This document shows, one piece after another, positions 16,157 to 22,502 of a stretch of 24,537 nucleotides of DNA. The stretch's first letter is position 1. Every line of letters starts with the position of its first letter. The position numbers were made by a program, and so were the translations under genes. This DNA is from Phycisphaerales bacterium (GTDB lineage Bacteria > Planctomycetota > Phycisphaerae > Tepidisphaerales > Tepidisphaeraceae): the NCBI GenBank assembly GCA_028288775.1, contig JAQGHP010000215.1, forward strand, positions 1-24,537, written 5' to 3'. Under the pieces are notes generated by a model. It was given only the letters and a program-made list of their open reading frames with translations, did no database searches and was not told the origin of the DNA.

Positions 16157-16558
16157 ATGGAAGCCCCCCGCGAAACTCGCACGCCCCATTCGCTTGATGT
16201 GCTCGCACCCGAGCCCGTAACCACCTGCACCGGCTGCGGCGTCTGCTGCCGGGAAGTGAGCGTCCCGCCCTACCTTGATGAAATCGATTTCATCCCCATC
16301 GCGTTGCAGCGTGAAGTGTACGAGGCGCGGAAAATCGAAGCCGAGCTGATCGCCCAATCCCGCCCCTGCATCTGGTGGGAACCCGCCACCGGCAAGTGCG
16401 GCCACCATGAAGACCGGCCGAACATCTGCCGGGAATACGAGATTGGCGGGGAGCTCTGCCTGGAGACGCGGGCGCGGTTTGGCGTGGGCGTTGGAAATGT
16501 GAACAAGTTGGACAAATCCGAAACCCGAATCCCCGAAATCCGAATCAAATCCGAATGA
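16157..16558 (+). CDS. YkgJ-type cysteine-cluster (zinc/iron-binding) protein
   Basis: A 133-residue protein containing TCTGCGVCC (C24, C27, C30, C31) and further cysteines at C71, C81, C91 (RPNICREYE) and C101. This is the CxxCxxCC pattern of the YkgJ family, small cytoplasmic proteins thought to bind zinc or an iron-sulfur cluster. Start ATG 16157 is chosen because the conserved region begins about 20 residues later; no strong ribosome binding site is visible, and the frame is open further upstream through the tandem repeat. The last 15 or so residues (SETRIPEIRIKSE) are encoded by the left arm of an intergenic palindromic repeat, so the natural C-terminus appears to have been replaced or extended by repeat insertion. 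It is divergent from the giant TPR gene. Biological role unknown. Confidence 0.82.
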   Translation: MEAPRETRTPHSLDVLAPEPVTTCTGCGVCCREVSVPPYLDEIDFIPIALQREVYEARKIEAELIAQSRPCIWWEPATGKCGHHEDRPNICREYEIGGELCLETRARFGVGVGNVNKLDKSETRIPEIRIKSE

Positions 16559-16820
16559 CGAAATCCGAATTCCGAACGGAACTTTGCCGCAAAGGGCGAA
16601 GAGACGATTGAACCGCAGAGGCCGCAGAGAGCGCAGAGGGAATGAATCAGCGGCCAGCCGTTCCCGACAGCCCTCTATTTATTCTTGTTCATCTCTGCGT
16701 CCTCCGCGGCCTCCGCGGTTCAATCCCTCTCTTCTTTGCCCCTTCGCAGTAAGGTCTTCAATTCGGATTTCGTCATTCGGATTTGATTCGGGTTTCGGGG
16801 ATTCGGAATTCGGATTTTCC
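16515..16820. repeat. MITE-like palindromic element with nested inverted repeats
   Basis: A perfect 31-bp inverted repeat (16541-16571 versus 16760-16790) is flanked outside by imperfectly matching arms rich in CCGAAT/ATTCGG. Nested inside is a second imperfect 31-bp pair (16608-16638 versus 16693-16723) made of CCGCAGAGG-type units. The whole could fold into one long hairpin. It fills the gap between the convergent YkgJ-type and DUF1501 genes and reaches into the first. No ORF or transposase lies inside, so it looks like a non-autonomous repeat. Confidence 0.85.
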
Positions 16821-16832
16821 AGAAAGGTCCAA

Positions 16833-18263
16833 TTACCCGAAAACCTCCCGCACCACTTCTCCCCCGTTGACCGTCACTTTTTCGTGACGGTTGTGGTGTT
16901 CGTACCAGAGGCGGTTCTGGTCGATGCCCAGGGCGTGGAGGATCGTCGCGTGGAGGTCGTTGGGATGGATGGGCCGTTCGATGGCCGCGTATCCGACGGC
17001 GTCGGTTGCGCCGATGGCCTGGCCGCCTTTTACTCCGCCGCCGGCGAGCCACATCGTGTAACCCGAGCAGTTGTGGTCGCGGCCGGTGTCCTTTCCCGTG
17101 GCTTCGGCGCCGGGGGTGCGGCCGAATTCGCCGCCCCATACCACGAGCGTGTCTTCGAGCAGGCCGCGTTGTTTGAGGTCGATCAATAGTGCCGCGATCG
17201 GGCGGTCGGATTTGCGGGCGAGCTGCGTGTGGTTCTCGACGATCTTCGCGTGCGCGTCCCAGAAGGCGAGGCGGAGCTGCACAAAGCGCACGCCGCGTTC
17301 GACCAGTCGGCGGGCGAGCAGGCAGTCCTTGCCGAAATCCGCGGTCTCCTTTTCATCCAGCCCATAAAGCTTGCGCGTCGCGGGGGTTTCGCCCGACAGG
17401 TCGAACACCTCCGGGGCGGCGGTCTGCATGCGGTACGCCATCTCGTAGCTGCGGATGCGGGCGTCGAGCTCTGTCTCCTCCAAGTGCTCTTCCAAATGCC
17501 GGCGATTGAATTCCTCGAGGAGCTGCATCTGCCTGCGCCGGTCTTCCATCGTGTACTCGGCGGGCAGCGCGAGGTTGGGAATTCCGCCATCCCGGATGCG
17601 CGTGGCTTGGTAGCGCGCGGGCAGAAACCCGTTGCTCCAGCCCGGCGTCTTGCTCGGCTCGCCCGGGTCGGTGCCGCTGAGCATCGCGACGAATGCGGGC
17701 AGGTTCTGGTTCTCGCTGCCCAGGCCGTAGGTGACCCACGCGCCGAGGCTCGGCCGCTCGCCCCCCTGGCTGCCGGTGAGCGCGATGTACTCGGCGGGGG
17801 AATGCACGGGGCTCGGGTGCCGCATCGACCGGATGATGCACAGGTCATCGACGCGCTTGCCGACTTCCGGAAACAATTCCGACACCGGCAGCCCGCTCTG
17901 TCCGTACTGCTTGAACTTCCACGGCGAAGCGAACAGGTTGTTCAAATGCACGCGATGCTTTTGCGTAATGCCCCTGGCGATGCTCTCGGGGACATCCTTG
18001 CCGTCGAGGCGCGTCAACTCGGGCTTGGGATCAAACGTATCGACCTGACTGGGCCCGCCCCCCATGAATAATACGATCACCCGTTTCGCCCGCGGCACAA
18101 TGTGCGTGCCGAGCACCGGCGACTCGCCCTGCGCCGCCAGGAGCTTTTGCTCGGACAGCATGGACGCCAGCGCCAGCGATCCAACGCCCAGCCCCGCCCG
18201 CCGAAGCATGTCGCGCCGGCTCAGGCCGCCGGGATGAATGTCACAGCCGCAAGCAGTGCGCAT
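16833..18263 (-). CDS. DUF1501 (sulfatase-like fold) protein with TAT signal
   Basis: A 476-residue protein with a twin-arginine signal (LSRRDMLRRAGLGVGSLALA, R16-R17) and DUF1501 features: RVIVLFMGGGPSQVDTFDPK, then MRHPSPVHSPAEY, WGGEFGRTPGAE, GRDHNCSGYTMWLAGGGVKG, and the C-terminal HPNDLHATILHALGI. DUF1501 belongs to the alkaline-phosphatase/sulfatase-like superfamily and is greatly expanded in planctomycetes; the reaction is not established. Start: ATG 18263 has GAGG 8 nt upstream, while the frame's upstream extension would need a TTG. In planctomycetes the gene is commonly paired with a DUF1549/DUF1553 cytochrome-like gene. Here it is alone, with a pilin gene divergent at 18452. Expected to be folded in the cytoplasm and exported to the periplasm by Tat. 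Confidence 0.92.
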   Translation of the reverse strand: MRTACGCDIHPGGLSRRDMLRRAGLGVGSLALASMLSEQKLLAAQGESPVLGTHIVPRAKRVIVLFMGGGPSQVDTFDPKPELTRLDGKDVPESIARGITQKHRVHLNNLFASPWKFKQYGQSGLPVSELFPEVGKRVDDLCIIRSMRHPSPVHSPAEYIALTGSQGGERPSLGAWVTYGLGSENQNLPAFVAMLSGTDPGEPSKTPGWSNGFLPARYQATRIRDGGIPNLALPAEYTMEDRRRQMQLLEEFNRRHLEEHLEETELDARIRSYEMAYRMQTAAPEVFDLSGETPATRKLYGLDEKETADFGKDCLLARRLVERGVRFVQLRLAFWDAHAKIVENHTQLARKSDRPIAALLIDLKQRGLLEDTLVVWGGEFGRTPGAEATGKDTGRDHNCSGYTMWLAGGGVKGGQAIGATDAVGYAAIERPIHPNDLHATILHALGIDQNRLWYEHHNRHEKVTVNGGEVVREVFG

Positions 18264-18451
18264 GGATGAGTCCTCGGAACGCTTCCCCTCTTTCAAATAC
18301 GCTGGTTCACCCGGCGTGTTATTTGACTATGCCGAACGGCACACTTCCGACATATCCCATTTTCCGAGCCGCAAGAAACTAAATCGGGTTCGCCGCGTTC
18401 CCGATGATACGTGCGGACAGTTCGCCGGAATTTCAAATGGGAGGCTCTGCA

Positions 18452-18613
18452 ATGCTTAAGAGAATTCAGTCGTTTCTTCGGGACGAACAGGGTGGCGAAG
18501 TGTTGGAATACGCCCTGATCGTCGGGCTGATCGTGGTCGCAGCCATCGCAGCCATCACTTCCGTCGGGACCAAGGTGCTGGCGCGGTGGACGTCGCTCGA
18601 CAGCTCCATCTAA
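18452..18613 (+). CDS. flp: Flp-type (type IVb) pilin
   Basis: A 53-residue prepilin with a short basic leader (MLKRIQSFLRDEQG), a processing site GG before EVLEY, and a hydrophobic helix (ALIVGLIVVAAIAAI). The Glu-Tyr pair (E19-Y20) sits at mature positions 5-6 if cleavage falls between G14 and G15, which matches the Flp rule for TadV-like prepilin peptidases. Start ATG 18452 is preceded by GGGAGG with a 7-nt gap; longer in-frame starts are unlikely because they would lengthen the leader. It is monocistronic: an intrinsic terminator follows at 18747. The other Tad/Flp assembly genes are not in the window, so this may be an orphan pilin used by a system elsewhere. Confidence 0.92.
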   Translation: MLKRIQSFLRDEQGGEVLEYALIVGLIVVAAIAAITSVGTKVLARWTSLDSSI

Positions 18614-18637
18614 ATGACCGTGCGTGCTTATGCGTTT

Positions 18638-18685
18638 GTGGTGCGGCCTTTCAGGCTGCCAATGCAGGCTAAAAGCCTGCACCGC
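18638..18685. repeat. Short palindromic repeat in the flp 3' region
   Basis: The left arm GTGGTGCGGCCTTTCAGGCT and the reverse complement of the right arm share the pattern GGTGC-TTT-AG-CTG. The right arm contains an exact inner hairpin, TGCAGGCT (18663-18670) / AGCCTGCA (18674-18681). It lies between the flp stop and the terminator. Confidence 0.6.
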
Positions 18686-18746
18686 AATTCATGAATCATG
18701 CACAATCATTCAGTCACCGGACTGGTAAAAAAATGTGTTTCCCGCC

Positions 18747-18785
18747 CCCCGTCGCTGCCCTACTCGGCGACGGGGTTTTTTGTTT
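18747..18785 (+). terminator. Rho-independent terminator after flp
   Basis: CCCCGTCGC (18747-18755) pairs exactly with GCGACGGGG (18767-18775) around an 11-nt loop and is followed by TTTTTTGTTT. On the opposite strand a run of T (AAAAAAA on the + strand at about 18727-18733) follows after some 13 nt, so it may also act weakly for the convergent ATPase gene, which ends at 18809. Confidence 0.88.
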
Positions 18786-18808
18786 ATCGGGCCTTCCATC
18801 TCCCGGCG

Positions 18809-19897
18809 CTATGACTCGCCCAACACACGCGCCACTTCCGCCACGTCCGTGATACCCCGGGCGACCAGGTCATCCGCAGCCCCGCGCATCGGACGGTAAC
18901 CGGCCTGCCCCGCGATGATTTTTCCCAGCGTCGCGGCGTCCGCCCGCTCCAGCACCGCCTTGCGCAGCGGCTCGTCCATCATCCCGATCTCCGCCACCGG
19001 CACGCGGCCATGGTGGCCCCCGCCTGCCGCGGATTTCCGCAGCAAGCGCTGCGCGACGACCGCGAACAGGCTGCTGGTGATCTGGTACGGCTCCATCCCC
19101 ATCTCGAAAAGCCGCGCGACCGCCCCGCCGGCCGACGCGGCGTGCAGCGTGCAGATCAGCCGATGCCCGCTGAGCGCCGCCTGCAGCGCGAGCGACGCGG
19201 TCGCCGCGTCGCGAATTTCTCCCAGCGCCAGCACCTGCGGGTCCTGACGGAGAATGCTGCGGAGCGATCGCTCGTAGGTCAGTTCGCCGAACGGCTTGAC
19301 CTCGATCTGCGTCACCCCCGGCACGTCGCGCTCCACCGGGTCTTCCAGCGAGATGACGCTCACTCCCGGAGAAGTTTGGACGATATGGCGAAGCAGCGCG
19401 TAGATGGTGGTGGTCTTCCCCGACCCCGCCGGCCCAGTGACGGCGAGCATCCCCGCGTCCGCCAACGCGAAACGCTTGAGCCCACGGAGCACGCCTTCGG
19501 GCAACCCCAGCGCGTCCAAATCCTGCGGCTGCACCAGCTCCGCCGGCATTCGCACCGCGGCCCGTAGCCCGTGCGTGGTGGGCATGATCGCCAGCCGCGT
19601 TTGCAGCGCCCCCGCTCCCGGAATCGTCACCTCCAGCCGCCCCTCCTGCGGCACATCAAGCCGATACGTCAGGAGCTGCGCAAGCACCATGAGCCGCCCG
19701 ACAACGCTCCTGCCCGCCGGCGATTCGAGTCTTGCAGCCGTCTGCAAAAGCCCGTCCACGCGGTAGCGGACTTCGTAGCCCTGTGCCGTCGGCTCGATAT
19801 GTATGTCCGAGGCGCGAAGCTTCACGGCGTCGGAGAGAAGGCGGTCCACCGTGTCGCGTGCATCGGGCGATTGCTCGGAAGAAGAAGCGGCAGGCAT
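18809..19897 (-). CDS. GspE/PilB-type secretion ATPase, short form
   Basis: A 362-residue ATPase of the type II secretion/type IV pilus family. It starts almost directly at the core domain (ASDIHIEPTAQGYEVRYRVD) and has Walker A GPAGSGKTT (155-163), the Asp box ISLEDPVE (182-189), Walker B LALGEIRD (223-230) and the His box GHRLICTLHA (244-253). It lacks the N-terminal domain of full-length GspE/PilB, which usually exceed 500 residues. The four-cysteine zinc cluster normally found after QRLxR is replaced by KSAAGGGHHGR. The ATP-binding residues look intact, so it should be active. Start: ATG 19897 has no ribosome binding site but a TACAAT box (minus strand, 19905-19910) lies 7 nt before it, which would suit leaderless translation. 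It likely powers pilin or pseudopilin assembly at the inner membrane. Confidence 0.9.
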   Translation of the reverse strand: MPAASSSEQSPDARDTVDRLLSDAVKLRASDIHIEPTAQGYEVRYRVDGLLQTAARLESPAGRSVVGRLMVLAQLLTYRLDVPQEGRLEVTIPGAGALQTRLAIMPTTHGLRAAVRMPAELVQPQDLDALGLPEGVLRGLKRFALADAGMLAVTGPAGSGKTTTIYALLRHIVQTSPGVSVISLEDPVERDVPGVTQIEVKPFGELTYERSLRSILRQDPQVLALGEIRDAATASLALQAALSGHRLICTLHAASAGGAVARLFEMGMEPYQITSSLFAVVAQRLLRKSAAGGGHHGRVPVAEIGMMDEPLRKAVLERADAATLGKIIAGQAGYRPMRGAADDLVARGITDVAEVARVLGES

Positions 19898-19904
19898 GAC
19901 TGCG

Positions 19905-19910
19905 ATTGTA
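19905..19910 (-). promoter_or_regulatory. Candidate -10 box for the ATPase gene
   Basis: TACAAT on the minus strand lies 7 nt upstream of the ATG, so transcription would begin at or near the start codon. No convincing -35 was found. Confidence 0.35.
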
Positions 19911-19949
19911 GCAGAAGCGGTGAACGGCGCTCGGATCCATCGCGCTCAG

Positions 19950-20005
19950 GTCCCCTCTCCCTCGTACCCGGGGGAGAGGGATAGGGTGAGGGGCGGAACG
20001 TCGAA
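19950..20005. repeat. REP-like repeat, copy 4 (forward partner of a pair)
   Basis: Stem CCCTCTCCC (19953-19961) / GGGAGAGGG (19972-19980), then ATAGGGTGAGGGG and GAACGTCGAA. It lies in the divergent gap between the ATPase and dehydrogenase genes. Confidence 0.87.
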
Positions 20006-20112
20006 TTACGTTCGAAGTCGATAGCGAACGCACGCGGACTACCCTCTTACGGGATGCGCGTGACCGATCAGCAATGCGGACCCTACGGAAATTCGTCCTG
20101 CAACTAGCTCAC

Positions 20113-20170
20113 TTCGACGTTCAGCCCCTCACCCCTGCCCTCTCCCCCGAGTACGAGGGAGAGGGAGAGG
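20113..20170. repeat. REP-like repeat, copy 5 (inverted partner)
   Basis: It begins TTCGACGTTC followed by AGCCCCTCACCCCTG and the stem CCCTCTCCC (20138-20146) / GGGAGAGGG (20157-20165). It is the reverse complement of copy 4 at a distance of 107 nt, and ends 42 nt before the dehydrogenase start. Confidence 0.87.
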
Positions 20171-20211
20171 CGCCTTTGCACCTCCCCGCCAAAGCGTGTA
20201 ATTGTTCGGAT

Positions 20212-21204
20212 ATGAATTCCGCTCCCCTTACGGTCTGGTGCAACGCGCATTTTCCCGATGGCCCGATGGCCGAGCTGCGCGAGCGGCTGAAGGGCCACAC
20301 GCTCGTTTTCCCCGCCGATCTGAACAAGTCGAACCTCGCGGCGGGCGGCATCGACCCGTCGCTCGAACACGCCGACATCGCCCTTGGCCAGCCCGATCCG
20401 CAGCAGGCGATCCGCCTCCCGCGGCTGAAATGGGTTCACCTCACCACAGCCGGTTACACGCGCTATGATCGCGACGACCTCCGCGAGGCTTTCCTTCGAC
20501 GCGGGGCGGTCCTCACCAACAGCTCGGGCGTCTACGCCGAGCCGTGTGCGGAGCACGTCTTTGCGATGATGCTGTCGATGGCCCGCCGACTCCCTCAGTG
20601 CGTGGATGACCAACGCGGCGCGCGCCCGTGGCATTCCGCGGAACATCGCGAACACTGCCACCTACTCGTCGGGCAGAACGTGCTGATCCTCGGCTTTGGC
20701 GCGATCGCCACGCGGCTGGTCGAATTGCTCGCGCCTTTCCGCATGCACATCACGGCGGTGCGCCGGCGGCCTTCGGGAAACGAAAGTTGCCGGGTGCTCC
20801 CGACCGAACAGACCGATGCGCTGCTCCCCGAGGCCGACCATGTCGTGAACATTCTTCCCGCCAACCCCGCGACGGAAGGCTTCTTAACGCGCCATCGCCT
20901 GGGCCTGATGAAGTCCACAGCTCTTCTCTACAACATCGGCCGCGGGACGACGGTTGACCAGCCCGCACTCGTTCAGGCGCTGCGGGAGCATAAGATTGCC
21001 GGCGCGTATCTGGACGTGACCGACCCGGAGCCGCTGCCGGCCGATCACCCGCTTTGGTCGCTGCCCAACTGCTACATCACCCCCCACACCGCCGGCGGGC
21101 AGGCAGCGGAATTCTCCAAACTCGTGGAGCACTTTGCGGATAACTTCGATCGGTTTGTGAAGGGGGAAAAACTTCTGGATGTGGTGGCGGGTGGGAAGCC
21201 ATAG
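20212..21204 (+). CDS. D-isomer-specific 2-hydroxyacid dehydrogenase
   Basis: A 330-residue NAD(P)-dependent oxidoreductase that interconverts 2-keto acids and D-2-hydroxy acids. The cofactor-binding glycine motif is LILGFGAIATRLVE (161-166). The catalytic triad is present: R244 in YNIGRGTTVD, E273 in DPEPLP and H292 in ITPHTAG. The N-terminal part forms the discontinuous substrate domain, with TTAGYTRYD and NSSGVYAEPCAEHVFAMML. Start: the frame is open to 20074, but that stretch translates the REP-like repeat; ATG 20212 begins a normal-length enzyme. No strong ribosome binding site is visible. The specific substrate (glycerate, lactate, phosphoglycerate or other) is not determined. A divergent ATPase gene upstream and a palindrome downstream suggest it is transcribed alone. 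Confidence 0.92.
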   Translation: MNSAPLTVWCNAHFPDGPMAELRERLKGHTLVFPADLNKSNLAAGGIDPSLEHADIALGQPDPQQAIRLPRLKWVHLTTAGYTRYDRDDLREAFLRRGAVLTNSSGVYAEPCAEHVFAMMLSMARRLPQCVDDQRGARPWHSAEHREHCHLLVGQNVLILGFGAIATRLVELLAPFRMHITAVRRRPSGNESCRVLPTEQTDALLPEADHVVNILPANPATEGFLTRHRLGLMKSTALLYNIGRGTTVDQPALVQALREHKIAGAYLDVTDPEPLPADHPLWSLPNCYITPHTAGGQAAEFSKLVEHFADNFDRFVKGEKLLDVVAGGKP

Positions 21205-21217
21205 GCGAAGCGCGGTA

Positions 21218-21367
21218 GGCAGAAATTGAATACAAAGTGCAAAATGCAAAGGTCAAAATGAGGAGCGGCGGGAGGGTGGACCTTCGGTCCGACCGCTATG
21301 CGGTGAGGGCAATCGGACCTGTTTCATTTTGACTTTTGCATTTTGCACTTTGTATTCAGTTTCTGCC
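21218..21367. repeat. MITE-like element with 44-bp terminal inverted repeats
   Basis: The arms at 21218-21261 and 21324-21367 match as reverse complements with two mismatches over 44 bp (AT-rich, TGCAAAATGCAAA type). The interior holds two small exact hairpins, GGACC-TTC-GGTCC (21278-21290) and ACCGC-TAT-GCGGT (21292-21304). There is no ORF. The element sits between two convergent genes and would act as a bidirectional hairpin at both 3' ends. A short tandem TACTGCC motif follows and encodes the last residues of the AI-2E-family gene. Confidence 0.87.
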
Positions 21368-21373
21368 TTCTTC

Positions 21374-22417
21374 CTACTGCCTACTGCCTACTTCTTCCCC
21401 TTCGTACGTCTCTTCAAGAATGATCTTGATCACTGCCGCCATGGGGATTGCGATCACGACGCCGAGCAATCCGTAGATCGCGCCGCCCGCGAGGAACGCG
21501 AAGATAATCACCGGCGGCGGCAGTCGCACCGACTTGCCAAGGACGATCGGCCCCACGAATTGATCGATCGATACGCGCAGCCCCGTCGCGAACAGGGCGA
21601 ATCCCACGATCCCCCAGAACGTCTCCTGCTCCACCGCGACCAGTCCGATCAGCGCGGTCGAAAGCACCGGCCCGATCATCGGCACGAGCTCCAAAAGCCC
21701 CACCGCCACGGCAAGTAAAAACGCGTTGGGCAGGTGCAGGAGAAATTGGGTCACAAGCCAGGTGAGCAGGGTTCCGTAGAGGACGACGACGATGACGCCG
21801 CGGACGTAGCTGAAGATCATCGGACCCGCCCGCCGGCCGACGGCCAGGGCCTCCGGGCGGATCGACGGCGGAATCACCCAGAGCACGCCCCGGCCGATGC
21901 GCGGGCCGTCCATAAGAAAATAGAACAGCAGGACCACGGTCAGGATGAACCCCATGATCCCCCCGACGACAACGCCGATCTTGCCCAAGGGGTCTGACGA
22001 TCCCAGCGCGGCGCTCAGGCTTGCCATCAGCGTCTGCGCGAGATCGTGGACGGCGTAGGACTTGTCCAGCACGTTGATCTGGTCGCCCCCGGCTAGCGTG
22101 CGGAGGAAGTGCTCGATCTGGGTGGGAGCATGGGCGACGAGTTGTACGACCTGCGGGACGACGATCGTCTTGACGACGTACCCCAGCACCGCGATCGCCA
22201 TGAGAAAGATCCCAAACGGCACCATCGCCGCCCCCCACCGCGGCAGCCGGAACCGCCTTTGCAACCGGCCGATAAATGGCGTGGCGACGTACGCCAGCGC
22301 CCCCGCCGCCACGAACGGCAGCAGCACGTATCGCAGCAAGTAGGCCAAAATCAGCGCAAACGCCGCCGCGACGACGGCAAATGTCCACCGACTGCTCCTG
22401 GGCGATTGTTCGGCCAT
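21374..22417 (-). CDS. AI-2E family (TqsA/PerM-like) membrane protein
   Basis: A 347-residue polytopic protein with about eight hydrophobic segments: FAVVAAAFALILAYLLRYVL near 13-32, GFILTVVLLFYFLMDGP around 155-171, then VIVVVLYGTLLTWLV, LAVAVGLLELVPMIGPVLS and IIFAFLAGGAIYGLLGVVIA. The signature LELVPMIGP and the closing GGAIYGLLGVVIAIPMAA are typical of the AI-2E/PerM family. Members export small molecules such as autoinducer-2 or act as Na+/H+ antiporters; the substrate cannot be told here. Start ATG 22417 has AGGGA about 5 nt upstream. The last residues (GSRQ) are encoded by a TACTGCC tandem motif next to the palindromic element. It lies 85 bp downstream of the HAF-repeat gene on the same strand. 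Confidence 0.92.
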   Translation of the reverse strand: MAEQSPRSSRWTFAVVAAAFALILAYLLRYVLLPFVAAGALAYVATPFIGRLQRRFRLPRWGAAMVPFGIFLMAIAVLGYVVKTIVVPQVVQLVAHAPTQIEHFLRTLAGGDQINVLDKSYAVHDLAQTLMASLSAALGSSDPLGKIGVVVGGIMGFILTVVLLFYFLMDGPRIGRGVLWVIPPSIRPEALAVGRRAGPMIFSYVRGVIVVVLYGTLLTWLVTQFLLHLPNAFLLAVAVGLLELVPMIGPVLSTALIGLVAVEQETFWGIVGFALFATGLRVSIDQFVGPIVLGKSVRLPPPVIIFAFLAGGAIYGLLGVVIAIPMAAVIKIILEETYEGEEVGSRQ

Positions 22418-22420
22418 GCA

Positions 22421-22468
22421 ATTCCCTGCTCACGCCAACGCGTCCCCATTCCGATGGGGTGAGGGAAT
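22421..22468 (-). terminator. Stem-loop between HAF-repeat and AI-2E genes
   Basis: The inner hairpin CCCCAT (22444-22449) / ATGGGG (22454-22459) has a 4-nt loop. Outer segments ATTCCCT (22421-22427) and AGGGAAT (22462-22468) are also complementary. It could terminate or attenuate transcription leaving the HAF-repeat gene. There is no T-tract, and it lies next to the ribosome binding site of the AI-2E gene. Confidence 0.35.
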
Positions 22469-22502
22469 GTAGCCCACAGAGCAAGCAATGGGAACAATGG
22501 CG

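Noticed and set aside
20074..20211. N-terminal extension of the dehydrogenase
   Set aside because: It translates REP copy 5 and is absent from the normal enzyme length.
21414..22484. 356-residue minus-strand ORF overlapping the AI-2E-family gene
   Set aside because: It is in a different frame of the same strand, lacks membrane helices and is Arg/Asp/Gly-rich, while the other frame is a clear AI-2E-family protein.
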